A stretch of 64,000 nt of DNA from Gordonia tangerina (GCF_021556435.1 NZ_JAKGCU010000013.1:1-64000); one strand, 5' to 3'; shown: positions 44,061 through 53,440, numbered from the stretch's first letter. Notes: generated by a model not told the origin, from the letters alone. Program-made: numbers and translations.

Positions 44061-44935
44061 CGCACTCCACGGCGCGTGTCACCGCGACCACCGACCTGAC
44101 CCTGCGGCTGCGGCGGGTGCAATTCCACGTGCCCGACCTGGCCCGCCTCGCCCTGCCCGGTGACCCTGACGAGGCGGTGGGCATCTACTTCCCGCTTCCC
44201 GGCGAAACTGCCACACCGGAAATGGAGTGCCGCAACGGCGTGTGGGGCTATCACGATCCGGAATCGGCCCCCGAGGCACGCAACTATTCGGTGCGCGCCA
44301 TAGATCACGCCACCGGGACGATGACGGTGGACTTCGTCGTCCACTCCCACGGGCCGGCCACCGCATGGGCGCAACGCGCCGAGCTAGGCCACCAGGTGGT
44401 GATGGCACATGCCCGCGGCTGGTACCGACCTCCGCCCACCCAGTGGCGACTGCTGGCCGCCGACCTCGCCGGACTCCCCGCGTTGGCGCGGATTCTGCAG
44501 GAAGACAACGGAACCACATCAACCATCGCGGTCGTCGAGGTACCGGCTGCCATCGAGCTCGACTACCTGGACGACGTCGCTCACGACGCGGATATCGTGC
44601 TGGTTCCCGGTAGCGGCAACGGGATCGGACCAAGTGTGCTGGCGGAGACGATGCGGCACCTGACACTTCCGGCCGGACCCGGTTACTGCTGGTTCGCCGG
44701 TGAGGCCGCAGAGTCCCGCGCGGTGCGCAAGTGGCTACGTAACGAGCACCATTGGCGACGCGAAAGCTACGACACCATCGGGTACTGGCGATCAGACGGC
44801 GAGGAGTGGTCCCGTCGGTATGCGGCGTACGGCGACGAGTTGTTCGACGTCTATCAAGGTGCGATCGCTGCCGGCAAGGGCGAGAAGGCCGCGGCCGAGG
44901 AGTTCGACGAGGCGCTTGAGCGGCGCGGTCTGTAG
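44057..44935 (+). CDS. Siderophore-interacting FAD-binding reductase (SIP family)
   Basis: 292 residues. Family features are the RRVQFHVPDLARLALPGD opening, YSVRAIDHATGTMTVDFVVHSHGPATAWA, and a C-terminal YCWFAGEAAESRAVRKWLRNEHHWRRESYDTIGYWR segment (NADH/FAD module). It is likely to release iron by reducing ferric siderophores. Translationally coupled to the threonine aldolase gene, an unusual partner. No iron box was noticed upstream, since the start lies inside the preceding gene. Confidence 0.88.
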   Translation: MTHSTARVTATTDLTLRLRRVQFHVPDLARLALPGDPDEAVGIYFPLPGETATPEMECRNGVWGYHDPESAPEARNYSVRAIDHATGTMTVDFVVHSHGPATAWAQRAELGHQVVMAHARGWYRPPPTQWRLLAADLAGLPALARILQEDNGTTSTIAVVEVPAAIELDYLDDVAHDADIVLVPGSGNGIGPSVLAETMRHLTLPAGPGYCWFAGEAAESRAVRKWLRNEHHWRRESYDTIGYWRSDGEEWSRRYAAYGDELFDVYQGAIAAGKGEKAAAEEFDEALERRGL

Positions 44936-44955
44936 CCGGTAATCGTTGGCGGAGC

Positions 44956-46410
44956 TCAGTCGAGCAACTCGGAGACGATGCGCAACGACTCGTCGGTAAG
45001 CAGATACGAGAGATGATGTGTGCCAGACGAACTCGGGACCCGATGGATGTCGGTGGCCGCAACCTCCGCCCCGTCGATCAGCGACATGCTGCCGACATCG
45101 ACGACCAGATCGTTGGCGGCGTCACCCATCAGTGGATCCACCACCTCGTCGGCGATCCGCGCCAGCGCCGCACCAAGATTCTGCGAAATGTCGGCGACCT
45201 CGCTCGGTTCGAAGTCGGTGACGACCGTCGAGTACGTCACCCCGCCGTCCGGAGCCGAACCCGCGTTGAGCCGGTCCAGAAAGGCCGACCCCGGCGTCAT
45301 GGCGGCCAGCCCGGGCACCTGCTCGGCATCGAGAGCCTGGTCGATGATGCCCTTCACCACCGCAAAGATCAGCGTCAGCACCCGTTGCGCCGCAGCACCT
45401 CCGGCGGCACCGGCGAATCGACGGATCACGTCGGCGAGCAGCGTGGTGTAGAGGTCGAGCAACGTCGACCAGTTGCTGCGGTCGGCCAGCAACGTTCCGG
45501 CATTCGGCCCGCCCAGCATGGTCACGTCACGGACGACGACGCCGACGGGCATGCCGACCAGTTCGATGGCGCTGCGCGCGACGAGCGCGCCGCGGCTGTA
45601 GGTGAGGATGTCGAGATCGATCCGATCGGCCTGCAGTTGGTCGAGCAGGGCGACGAGTTGCCGGGCATTCTGCTCGGGATCTTCGCTCAGGGTGCGGTGG
45701 GTGAAGCCGAGCACGGTCGTGCCCTCGGCGCCGATCAGGTCGTCGAGCACCGCACGCCAGCCCGCGTCCCGCCAGCCGAAGCCGGTGCGGGTGGTGCTGA
45801 ACGTGCCGTGGACCAACAGCACCACGCGACTGGTCCCGGCACCGAAGCTGACGTCCGCGGGCTGGATCGGCGTCCAGGTGGTGGGATCGGAATCGGCGAT
45901 CTCGACCAGCGATGGCCGCGCTATTCGCGACTCCAACGCAGCCACGATGTCACCGGCGAGCGGTCGACGAAGGCGAATCCCGAACAGCCGCAATGTGTTC
46001 TCCGCGACACCGGCCGCGGCGAGGCGGATACTCAGCTCGGGCTCGCCGCGCCGCGGTTCGTCGAACACCGTCGGCCGCACTGCACTGACGTTGTGGTCGT
46101 CCGGCGGTGTGCCGCGGTGCGTGGCCCACGAGTAGCATCCGCCGCGTTCACACAGCAGCACGTCACCGTCGCCGACCGACCGCACGCGAAGCAGTGGGGC
46201 GACCGGACGCCCCCACGTCGACGCCTCGACGGTGCGGAACAGCGGCCGCTCGATTGTGATGGCCACCCTGTGCACCAGCGCGAGATCGTCAGCGGCGGAC
46301 AGCGCCTGCACGAGCGGGTCGTCGTCGCCGATGTCGCGCACGGCGACCTCGTCCGGTGACAGATCATCGGGGACCTCGATGACGAGGTCACCGTGACGAA
46401 TGGTGGCCAC
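44956..46410 (-). CDS. Alpha/beta-hydrolase, lipase/PGAP1-like
   Basis: 484 residues. A ~190-residue N-terminal domain has no family known to me. The hydrolase core begins VVLLVHGTFSTTRTGFGW (oxyanion HG). The nucleophile elbow is ILTYSRGALVAR (S in YSRG), followed by VRDVTMLGGPNAGTLL. The acid and His are probably in the last quarter, where DVGSMSLIDGAEV and SGTHHLSYLL stand out. It is cytoplasmic by its lack of a signal peptide. Substrate unknown. Confidence 0.78.
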   Translation of the reverse strand: MATIRHGDLVIEVPDDLSPDEVAVRDIGDDDPLVQALSAADDLALVHRVAITIERPLFRTVEASTWGRPVAPLLRVRSVGDGDVLLCERGGCYSWATHRGTPPDDHNVSAVRPTVFDEPRRGEPELSIRLAAAGVAENTLRLFGIRLRRPLAGDIVAALESRIARPSLVEIADSDPTTWTPIQPADVSFGAGTSRVVLLVHGTFSTTRTGFGWRDAGWRAVLDDLIGAEGTTVLGFTHRTLSEDPEQNARQLVALLDQLQADRIDLDILTYSRGALVARSAIELVGMPVGVVVRDVTMLGGPNAGTLLADRSNWSTLLDLYTTLLADVIRRFAGAAGGAAAQRVLTLIFAVVKGIIDQALDAEQVPGLAAMTPGSAFLDRLNAGSAPDGGVTYSTVVTDFEPSEVADISQNLGAALARIADEVVDPLMGDAANDLVVDVGSMSLIDGAEVAATDIHRVPSSSGTHHLSYLLTDESLRIVSELLD

Positions 46411-46457
46411 CGCGACTCCTTCCGGCTCGCGCTATCAGCACATCGACCGCTCTGGGA

Positions 46458-46886
46458 TCAGGACTGAACCGACTGCGACTGGTCGTTGTCTTTCATCTCG
46501 CCCCAGCCGAACCACCGCTGCACCTCCATCACCGCGGTGGTACGTGGACGGTCGCGCTGCGGGTATGGACTGCCGGTGTAATGCCGCGACAGCCGGTCGA
46601 TGTCGGCGAGACCCTCGTCTGCGCGGAACTCGATCACCCGACCGATCAGAGTGACGTGGGTGTACCAGTTCTCGGCCAACACCGTGAGCGTCACCCGCGG
46701 ATCGCGGCGCAAGTGACCGAGCCGCGCCCGTCCGTCATCCATATTGAGGATCACGTGGTCGCCGTCCATGAGGTACCACGTGGCCGCCGAGACCGGTGAT
46801 CCATCCTTGCGCAACGTGGCCATCACGCTGGGATTCGGTTGAGCCAGCATCTCGGTGACCGCCGGCGGCAGTGGGCCGGTGGACAT
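46458..46886 (-). CDS. PPOX-class F420/FMN-dependent flavoprotein
   Basis: 142 residues in a split barrel: NPSVMATLRKDGSPVSAATWYLMDGD, LGHLRRDPRVTLTVLAENWYTHVTLIGRVIE and HYTGSPYPQRDRPRT. This is the TIGR03618-type F420-dependent family typical of mycobacteria-like genomes. ATG 46886 shares its A with the stop of the DJ-1 gene (TGATG), so the two are translationally coupled. Confidence 0.86.
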   Translation of the reverse strand: MSTGPLPPAVTEMLAQPNPSVMATLRKDGSPVSAATWYLMDGDHVILNMDDGRARLGHLRRDPRVTLTVLAENWYTHVTLIGRVIEFRADEGLADIDRLSRHYTGSPYPQRDRPRTTAVMEVQRWFGWGEMKDNDQSQSVQS

Positions 46887-47593
46887 CAGCGGCCCTGTTC
46901 CAGTCGCTCGACCATGGCTCGGGCCAACGGAGCCGACGATGCCGGGTTCTGGCCGGTGTAGAGCGCGCCGTCGGTCTCCACGTGTGGGGCCCACGGGTCA
47001 CCGGCGATCACCTTCAGTCCGGCTTCGGTGAGTCGATCCTGCAACAACCATGGCGCCTGGTCGGCAAGGCCGGCCTGCTCCTCCTCGGCGTTGGTGAAGG
47101 CGGTGACCGTACGACCGGCAAATGCGCTCTGGCCGTTGGCATCACTGGCCGACAGCAACGCTGCGGGACCGTGGCAGACGATGCCGAGCAGAACATCACC
47201 GCCGATCGCCGCGGTCAGCACGGCGGCCGCGTCGGCATCGGTGGCGAGATCCTCCATCGGACCGTGCCCGCCCGGGAAGAACACCGCGTCGTAGTCGGAG
47301 ACCTTCACGTCGGCCAACGCGATCGGCTTCTGGAACTCGGGCGCGTTGTCGATGACCTCCCGATAGTGCGCGGCCGCCTCTTCGGAACCGGCGCTCCGCG
47401 CACTGAGACTGCCTTCGTCCACGGGTGGCCGGACCCCGCCCGGCGTGGCCACGGTCACCTGATAGCCCGCGTCGACGAAGGCCTCGAGTGGGACCACCGC
47501 TTCCTCGGCCCAGAACCCGGTGGGGTGCCGCGTTCCGTCCTTCAGGGTCCAGTGGTCGGATCCGGTCATCACGAACAGCACCGTCTGTGCCAT
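46886..47593 (-). CDS. DJ-1/PfpI (Hsp31-like) family protein
   Basis: 235 residues. MAQTVLFVMTGSDHWTLKDGTRHPTGFW is the typical opening with the acidic residue; AVFFPGGHGPMEDL and GIVCHGPAALL carry the catalytic Cys-His pair of the glutamine-amidotransferase-like fold. It is a probable glyoxalase III/deglycase-type stress protein. ATG 47593 has AAGGAGG upstream. Coupled to the PPOX gene. Confidence 0.9.
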   Translation of the reverse strand: MAQTVLFVMTGSDHWTLKDGTRHPTGFWAEEAVVPLEAFVDAGYQVTVATPGGVRPPVDEGSLSARSAGSEEAAAHYREVIDNAPEFQKPIALADVKVSDYDAVFFPGGHGPMEDLATDADAAAVLTAAIGGDVLLGIVCHGPAALLSASDANGQSAFAGRTVTAFTNAEEEQAGLADQAPWLLQDRLTEAGLKVIAGDPWAPHVETDGALYTGQNPASSAPLARAMVERLEQGR

Positions 47594-47660
47594 GTCGGCC
47601 TCCTTCGGTCTCGTCTGTGGCGCTCCGATGTTCCCCACGGTACTCACGATCGGCGGGGCG

Positions 47661-48476
47661 TCACCCGGTCTCGGCCGGACGGGACGGATTCGCCGACCAT
47701 TGCGACCACGACCCGGGGTACAACGCGGCGGACCGCCCGGCGATCTGCAACGCCGCGACGGCATGGGCGGCGTTGACCCCGGAGCCGCAATAGGTGATCA
47801 CCTCGTCGTCGTCGCCGATTCCCAAGGCCACGAACCGCTCCCGGAGTTCCTCGGCGGGTAGGAACCGACCATCGGGGCCGAGGTTGGCAGCCGTGGGTGC
47901 GCTGATGGCGCCCGGGATATGACCTGCGCGCGGATCGACCGGCTCCACCTCGCCTCGGTATCGCTCGGCGGCGCGCGCGTCCACGAGGATCGCCGATGTC
48001 GTTGCCACGTCATCGATCTCCGCCACCGGCAGGTGTCCCGCGTCGAGTGTCACCGACCCGGCGCGAGGCGTCGTGTCGCCGGCAGAGACGCGAAGTCCGG
48101 CGGCACGCCACGCACCGAGGCCACCGTCGAGCATCCGGACGTCGTGGCGCCCACCCCACCGCAGCAACCACCATGCCCGCGCCGACGCCAGATTTCCGAT
48201 GTCGTCGTAGACCACCACCGGCGACGAGTCGTCGATCCCCCAACGCCGGGCCGCGGCCTGCAGGTCGGCGATATCGGGCAGCGGATGGCGCCCGTCCTCC
48301 GGCGACGGGGGTGCGGCGAGTTCGCGGTCGAGATCGACGTACACCGCACCCGGGATGTGTCCGTCGCGGTAGTGCTCGTGACCGTGACTGTCACCGAGCT
48401 GCCACCGCACGTCGAGGATCACCGGCGGCCGGTCGGAGAGCATCGCTTCGGTGAGTTCGTCCACACTGATGAGCAT
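47661..48476 (-). CDS. Two-domain rhodanese (thiosulfate/3-mercaptopyruvate sulfurtransferase)
   Basis: 271 residues in two rhodanese domains. The N-terminal one has LDVRWQLGDSHGHEHYRDGHIPGAVYVDLD; the C-terminal, catalytic one has LVDARAAERYRGEVEPVDPRAGHIPGA and the active loop TYCGSGVNAA, with the persulfide Cys and the short CGSGV sequence typical of 3-mercaptopyruvate/thiosulfate enzymes. It transfers sulfane sulfur to acceptors such as cyanide or thiols. ATG 48476 was chosen; the longer frame upstream is not protein-like. Confidence 0.9.
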   Translation of the reverse strand: MLISVDELTEAMLSDRPPVILDVRWQLGDSHGHEHYRDGHIPGAVYVDLDRELAAPPSPEDGRHPLPDIADLQAAARRWGIDDSSPVVVYDDIGNLASARAWWLLRWGGRHDVRMLDGGLGAWRAAGLRVSAGDTTPRAGSVTLDAGHLPVAEIDDVATTSAILVDARAAERYRGEVEPVDPRAGHIPGAISAPTAANLGPDGRFLPAEELRERFVALGIGDDDEVITYCGSGVNAAHAVAALQIAGRSAALYPGSWSQWSANPSRPAETG

Positions 48477-48651
48477 GTCGTCGATCTTGTCACTGCCGAC
48501 GACGACGCCGCGTCGCGCGACCGGCGTTACCTCGCCGTGATCGCCGTCGCGATCGTGTTGCACCTTCGCGCGCACGCGCGACGCGCCGGGGTTGAACCTC
48601 GTAGCGTCGGGGTATGAACAACTGGCAGCGACCATGCCCAGGGGGACTTCG

Positions 48652-49740
48652 ATGAGACTGTTCGTCACCGGCGCGACCGGATATGTCGGGTCGCGGCTGG
48701 TCTGCTCGCTGCTCGCGGCCGGACACGAGGTGGTGGTCAGCAGCCGGCGGACCGCATCCTTGCGGCAGTTCAGCTGGTACGACGCCGTGACCGCCGTCGA
48801 GATGAATGCCGACGACCAATGGTCGGCGCACGCTGCGCTGCAGGACGCCGGCCAGATCGACGCCCTCTACTACCTGGTGCACGGCATCGGTCAGGACGAC
48901 TTCGACGATGCCGATGTGCGCGCGGCGAACAACGTGGCGTTGGCCGCCCGCGACGCGTCGGTTCGCCGCATCATCTACCTCGGCGGGTTTGTTCCCGACG
49001 TCGACCGCAACCGCCTGTCGCCGCATCTGCGCAGTCGCGCCGACGCCGCCGATGCGCTCAACATCCCGGGCGGCGCCGATCTGGTGTGGTTGCGGGCCGC
49101 GGTGATCCTGGGTGCCGGGTCCACCTCGTTCGAGATCATCCGTTACGTCGCCGACCGGCTCGCGGTGATCCCGGAACCGGGGTGGACCCGCAACCCGATG
49201 GACCCGATCTCCATACGCGATGTGCTGCACTATCTGACCGCTGTTGCACGGCCCGAGGTCCCGGCCGGCGCCTACGACATCGCCGGCCCCGATGAGGGCG
49301 TCCGCTACGGCGAAGTCCTCACCGAGTATCTGCGGGCCATCGGGCAACCTCGGCTGCGCCTCCCCTTCCCCGACGTGAGTACGCGGCTGGTCGGCAAGGT
49401 CGCCGGACGCATCGTGCCGGTACCGACGTCGCTGACCGAAGACCTGGTGACCTCGCTGGATCAGCCGATGGCCGCGTCCGAACACACGATCCGCGAGATC
49501 GTGCCGGCGCTGCCCGGCGGCCTGACCCCTATGCGCAAGGCCATCGCCGCGGCCGTGCGCAGTCCCGCACCCCGGCCGGTTTGCGAATTGTCGAATCTGC
49601 ATCATCTGGCCGAGACCGACCCCATGTGGGCGGGCGGAGATGTGATGCGGGTGCGCCGCATGATCGGTTCCACGGTGTCCACGACGGTGTCGTCGACGGG
49701 ACGAGTAGCGCAAAGCATGGTATCCCTGCTGACAGGATGA
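48652..49740 (+). CDS. NAD(P)-binding NmrA/SDR-like protein
   Basis: 362 residues. The Rossmann start is MRLFVTGATGYVGSRLVCSL, followed by IDALYYLVHGIGQDDF and RRIIYLGGFVPD, with a GADLVWLRAAVILGAGSTSFEIIRYVA segment typical of atypical NmrA-like SDRs; there is no clear Tyr-Lys catalytic pair. It is probably a nucleotide-sugar or quinone-type oxidoreductase or a redox sensor. ATG 48652 follows AGGGGGAC. The stop overlaps the CPBP gene (ATGA). Confidence 0.82.
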   Translation: MRLFVTGATGYVGSRLVCSLLAAGHEVVVSSRRTASLRQFSWYDAVTAVEMNADDQWSAHAALQDAGQIDALYYLVHGIGQDDFDDADVRAANNVALAARDASVRRIIYLGGFVPDVDRNRLSPHLRSRADAADALNIPGGADLVWLRAAVILGAGSTSFEIIRYVADRLAVIPEPGWTRNPMDPISIRDVLHYLTAVARPEVPAGAYDIAGPDEGVRYGEVLTEYLRAIGQPRLRLPFPDVSTRLVGKVAGRIVPVPTSLTEDLVTSLDQPMAASEHTIREIVPALPGGLTPMRKAIAAAVRSPAPRPVCELSNLHHLAETDPMWAGGDVMRVRRMIGSTVSTTVSSTGRVAQSMVSLLTG

Positions 49741-50480
49741 CTGCCGACCTCACGACCTTCGCCCAGCGACTAACCGAGCCCGCTCCCGGCACCACGCGCG
49801 ACGACCCCGATGCGTTGCGGCGCCGGCGGATCGTCGTCGCCGTCTTCGTGGTGATCGGGGCGATCATCCTGGGTTTCTCGCTGTCCGCCGAACCGGGGGC
49901 TGCATCCTTTGTCCCGATGACGATCGCGTTGGCGGCCGCCTGGCTGATCGGTGGGTTTCTGTCGGGGCCGATCCGGCTGGGACGGTTCGGGTGGCGACCG
50001 CCGGAGTCCGAGACCTCGCCGAAGGCGTCGACCGGGTCGGCGTCTGCGGTCGGTGCGGCCGCGCTCGGCATCGCGGTGGGTCTCGCCGTGGGTGCCGCCT
50101 TCGTCCTGGGCGCGCTCATCACCCGCGAAATCGAGGTGCTGGCCTCCCTGGTGCGCAACGTGCTCGCGTTCCGCGACGAGGGCAGCGTGGTGCTGATCAC
50201 TGCGATCACCCTCGGCAACGGTCTGGCCGAGGAGATCTTCTTCCGCGGAGCGGTGTATTCGGCGGTGCAGAAGCATCAACCGTTGATCTGGTCGACGCTG
50301 CTCTACGCTCTCGTCACGCTGGCCAGCGGCAACGTGATGCTCGGGTTCGCCGCCATCGTGCTGGGCTCGGTGTGCGCGGTGTTGCGTCGCGCGACCGACG
50401 GAGTCCTCGCGGCGATCTGTACCCACGTGATCTGGGGCGCGATCATCCTGTTCTGTCTGCCGCCGATCTTCGGTACGTGA
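49737..50480 (+). CDS. CPBP-family intramembrane glutamic endopeptidase
   Basis: 247 residues with about seven hydrophobic helices. Motif 1 is LAEEIFFRGAVYSAV (EExxxR) and motif 2 is ICTHVIWGAIIL, with a catalytic His. This matches CAAX-protease and bacteriocin-processing (CPBP) enzymes, which cut within the membrane. Starts inside the previous gene (ATGA), so the two are one operon. The role is unknown; some relatives handle prenylated or peptide substrates. Confidence 0.85.
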   Translation: MTADLTTFAQRLTEPAPGTTRDDPDALRRRRIVVAVFVVIGAIILGFSLSAEPGAASFVPMTIALAAAWLIGGFLSGPIRLGRFGWRPPESETSPKASTGSASAVGAAALGIAVGLAVGAAFVLGALITREIEVLASLVRNVLAFRDEGSVVLITAITLGNGLAEEIFFRGAVYSAVQKHQPLIWSTLLYALVTLASGNVMLGFAAIVLGSVCAVLRRATDGVLAAICTHVIWGAIILFCLPPIFGT

Positions 50481-50483
50481 GTG

Positions 50484-51296
50484 TCACGAGGACTCGCCCA
50501 GCTCGATCCCTTCACCCGGTTGCAGCTCGATGGCGGCCACCGCGTTGTCCGCTAAGAGTGATACGAAGTCCGCGCCCGGCCGAAAGAAGCGGTCCGGCCG
50601 CACACGTTCGAGTCCGATCGGCCACAGAGTCCCGAAGTGCACCGGAATGGCCAGTCCGGCATGGACGATCTCGGCTGCTTCGGCCGCCCGCGTCGGGTTC
50701 ATGTGCCCGGGCCCCAGGTTCGGCCCCCAACCGCCAACCGGCAGCAGCGCGAGGTCACAGCGGGGAACCCAGTCGCCGATATCCGGATAGAGGTCGGTGT
50801 CGCCGGCGAAGTAGGTCGTCCGCTGCCCGCTGATCACATAGCCGAGCGCGACGGTATCGGCCGGCCCGCGACGCCATCGCCTGCCGTCGTGATCGGCGGG
50901 CACGGCCCGTATCCCCAACCCACCGATCGTGATCTCGTCGCCCGCCACGACCTCGATGAGCCGACCCCCGACGGCTCGCAAGGCAGGGAGTACGTCGGGC
51001 GCGTGGCGCGGCACCACGATCGGCACGTCCTGACCGAGCAGCCGCAGGGACGGCAGGTGCGTGTGGTCGGCGTGCAGATGCGACAACAGCACCACATCGG
51101 GAGCACGAACGTCGGGGTCGCTCGGAATGGGGCCGCGTCGCCGCCGCAGATGGGCAACCCGTCCGGTGAGGATGGGGTCGGTCAGCACGGTGGTCTGCCG
51201 ATCGACGAGCAGAGTGCTCGCATGACCCAGCCAGCGCAGTTCGGAGTCCGGGCGGGTATCGCGGCGGGTCGCAGGGTCGTCGCCGGGATGGGTCAT
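50484..51296 (-). CDS. Metallo-beta-lactamase-fold hydrolase (UlaG/PNPH-like)
   Basis: 270 residues. LRWLGHASTLLV, the zinc motif LLSHLHADHTHLPSL, and later PADHDGRR, YFAGDTDLYPDI and MNPTRAAEAAE are the MBL landmarks of the UlaG-like group. It would hydrolyse a phosphoester, lactone or N-acyl lipid. ATG 51296 lies 34 bases from the divergent phosphodiesterase-fold gene, so a shared promoter region is very short. It converges with the CPBP gene with only three bases between stops. Confidence 0.88.
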   Translation of the reverse strand: MTHPGDDPATRRDTRPDSELRWLGHASTLLVDRQTTVLTDPILTGRVAHLRRRRGPIPSDPDVRAPDVVLLSHLHADHTHLPSLRLLGQDVPIVVPRHAPDVLPALRAVGGRLIEVVAGDEITIGGLGIRAVPADHDGRRWRRGPADTVALGYVISGQRTTYFAGDTDLYPDIGDWVPRCDLALLPVGGWGPNLGPGHMNPTRAAEAAEIVHAGLAIPVHFGTLWPIGLERVRPDRFFRPGADFVSLLADNAVAAIELQPGEGIELGESS

Positions 51297-51330
51297 GCCA
51301 TTACCATCGCAGGGCAATCGAAAGGACGCC

Positions 51331-53313
51331 ATGCGCAGCACCGCCCGAGTCGTCGGCATCGTCGTCGAACTCATCGTCTTGTGGCTGATCTCGGCACTCG
51401 CCCTGTTGGTTCTCGACGCCGTCTTCGGTGGGGTCACCCTCGACACGGTCGTGGTGGACGGCCGGGCGACCACGCTGCCGGCGGCGTTGGCGTTGGCGCT
51501 GGTGTTCGGTCTGCTCAACGCGATCCTGTGGCCGCTGGTGGTGCGCGCGATGGCATGGATCGGACCGGTGATGCTGTTCGTCGCGGTCTTTTTGGCCGGC
51601 GGGCTGTTGCTGATGCTGTCGATGATCCTCGTGCCGGTCGCCAGCGTGGACCGCACATTCGACCTGTTCGTGATGGCCGCGCTGCTCTCGGTGTTCAGTT
51701 CCGTGGTCGGTGGTGTGATCGCATCCCGCTCGGACACCTCCTACCGGATCATGCAGGTGCGTCGGCAACGTTTCCGCCGGCGCCCGTCGGTACCGGCCAC
51801 CACCACTCCGGGTCTGCTGTGCCTACAGATCGACGGCCTCGGTCATGGCGTGCTGCGGCGCGCCATCGCCGATGGGGTCACCCCCACGATGGCGAAGCTG
51901 GTCCGCGACACCCACCGGCTGGTGCCCTGGCACACCGACTGGAGCAGCCAGACCGGTGCGTCCCAACTGGGCATCCTGCACGGCTGCAACCACAACGTCC
52001 CCGCGTTTCGCTGGTACGACAAGACCACCGGCACCGTTGCGGTGTTCAGCAACCCCCGCGACAACGAACAACGCGAGGCCGAACGCGCCGACCGACCGGG
52101 GCTGCTGGCGTTCGACGGCGCCAGCCGCGGCAACCTGTTCACCGGCGGCGCCGACGACAACGTGCTGGTGGTCAGCCGGATGCGGGGCGCCCGACTCGGC
52201 GGCGACGCCGGCTACGCGTCGTACTTCTTCGACCCGTCGAGCGCACTGCGCACAGTGGTGCGGATGATCGCCGAGATCCAGCGCGAACTGCGCCAGGGGT
52301 TTCATCAACGGCGGCGCGACATCCGGCCACGGGTCCGACGCGGCGGCGTCTACCCGTTCGTGCGGGCCTTCACCACCGTGGTGGCCAACGACATCACGGT
52401 GGCCGCGGTGGTCCGCGATCTCATCGACGGTCGCAGCATCATCTACGCGGACCTGATCGGCTACGACGAGGTGTCGCATCACTCGGGTATTTCGCGGCCG
52501 GAAACCCTTGCGGTGCTGACGAAGATCGACGAGACCATCCGACTGCTGTTGGCCACCGTGGAACAGGCCGACCGCGACTACCGGGTTGTGCTGCTGTCCG
52601 ATCACGGGCAGAGTCAGGGCGCCACCTTCAGTCGGCGCTACGGCGAGAGTCTGGCACAGCTGGTCGACCGGCTGTGCGGCGATCCCGAACGGCCGGAGTC
52701 CGAAGACCTCTCGGCGCAGGCCGATGCCGAGGGGCGGCTCTATGCCTCGGCCAGTATGGGTTCTGCGGGTGAGAAAACCGACGTGTCCCCGCCGTCTGAT
52801 CGACCGGTTGTGCTGGGCTCCGGGAACCTGGGCCTGATCAGCTTCCCGCGCATCGACGGCCGCGCCGATACCGAGTCGATCGAGGACGCCTATCCAGGTT
52901 TACTCGCGGGACTATGCGGCCACCCCGGGATCGGTTTCCTGCTGGTTGCTGTGCCCGGCGGCGGGTCGGTGGTGCTCGGCGCCGACGGTTCGGTCGACGT
53001 GGCCACCGGGGCGGTCACCGGCACCGACCCGCTGCGCGGGTTCGGCCCGGATGCACTCGAGAAGATCCGGCGCACAGATACATTCGACAATGTCGCAGAC
53101 ATCATGGTCGGTGGCGCCTATTGGCCCGAGACCGACGAGGTCGCTGCCTTCGAGGAACAGGTAGGCTCGCACGGCGGGATGGGCGGCCCGCAGAGCACAC
53201 CGTTCCTGCTGTTCCCGAAAGACCTCCCGCACCCACCCGACCCCCTGCACGGCGCCGAAGCCGTCCACGCGGTGCTGACCGGTTGGCGCGACGCCCCTTC
53301 GCCGGCCGAGTAG
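51331..53313 (+). CDS. Membrane protein with phage-holin-like N-terminus and alkaline-phosphatase-fold C-terminus
   Basis: 660 residues. Four helices in the first ~140 residues (VVELIVLWLISALALLVLDAVFG, ALALVFGLLNAILWPLVV, LFVAVFLAGGLLLMLSMILV, MAALLSVFSSVVGGVIA) resemble the phage_holin_4_2/DUF2070-like module. Then follows an alkaline-phosphatase-superfamily domain: LQIDGLGH, TGASQLGILHG (nucleophile Ser/Thr region), IYADLIGYDEVSHHSG and VVLLSDHGQSQGATF, which supply Asp and His metal ligands. It is a probable membrane-anchored phosphodiesterase or phosphotransferase. ATG 51331 follows AAAGGAC. Confidence 0.8.
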   Translation: MRSTARVVGIVVELIVLWLISALALLVLDAVFGGVTLDTVVVDGRATTLPAALALALVFGLLNAILWPLVVRAMAWIGPVMLFVAVFLAGGLLLMLSMILVPVASVDRTFDLFVMAALLSVFSSVVGGVIASRSDTSYRIMQVRRQRFRRRPSVPATTTPGLLCLQIDGLGHGVLRRAIADGVTPTMAKLVRDTHRLVPWHTDWSSQTGASQLGILHGCNHNVPAFRWYDKTTGTVAVFSNPRDNEQREAERADRPGLLAFDGASRGNLFTGGADDNVLVVSRMRGARLGGDAGYASYFFDPSSALRTVVRMIAEIQRELRQGFHQRRRDIRPRVRRGGVYPFVRAFTTVVANDITVAAVVRDLIDGRSIIYADLIGYDEVSHHSGISRPETLAVLTKIDETIRLLLATVEQADRDYRVVLLSDHGQSQGATFSRRYGESLAQLVDRLCGDPERPESEDLSAQADAEGRLYASASMGSAGEKTDVSPPSDRPVVLGSGNLGLISFPRIDGRADTESIEDAYPGLLAGLCGHPGIGFLLVAVPGGGSVVLGADGSVDVATGAVTGTDPLRGFGPDALEKIRRTDTFDNVADIMVGGAYWPETDEVAAFEEQVGSHGGMGGPQSTPFLLFPKDLPHPPDPLHGAEAVHAVLTGWRDAPSPAE

Positions 53314-53440
53314 CCACCAACCCTATCGCTGGTCGAGTAGTCACCAACCCGCGTCGCTCCCCACTTTGCCAACAACCATATCGCTGGTCGAGTAGCCACG
53401 AGCCGCTAGGCGAGTGACGTATCGAGACCAGACCCGCCGC
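53314..53440. repeat. Intergenic repeat cluster (TGGTCGAGTAG / CTACTCGACCA type)
   Basis: ctggtcgagtag occurs twice (about 53329 and 53388) with variants. The second copy is followed by cgagccgctaggcgagtgacgtatcgagaccag, which ends in the reverse complement of tggtctcgatac, giving an imperfect palindromic unit. This type of element is abundant between genes in Gordonia- and Rhodococcus-like genomes as I recall; its role is unknown. Confidence 0.6.

Noticed and set aside
45013-46359. 448-codon plus-strand frame opposite the alpha/beta hydrolase gene
   Set aside because: Its product is His/Arg/Gly-rich with no motif, whereas the minus strand carries the hydrolase catalytic motifs.
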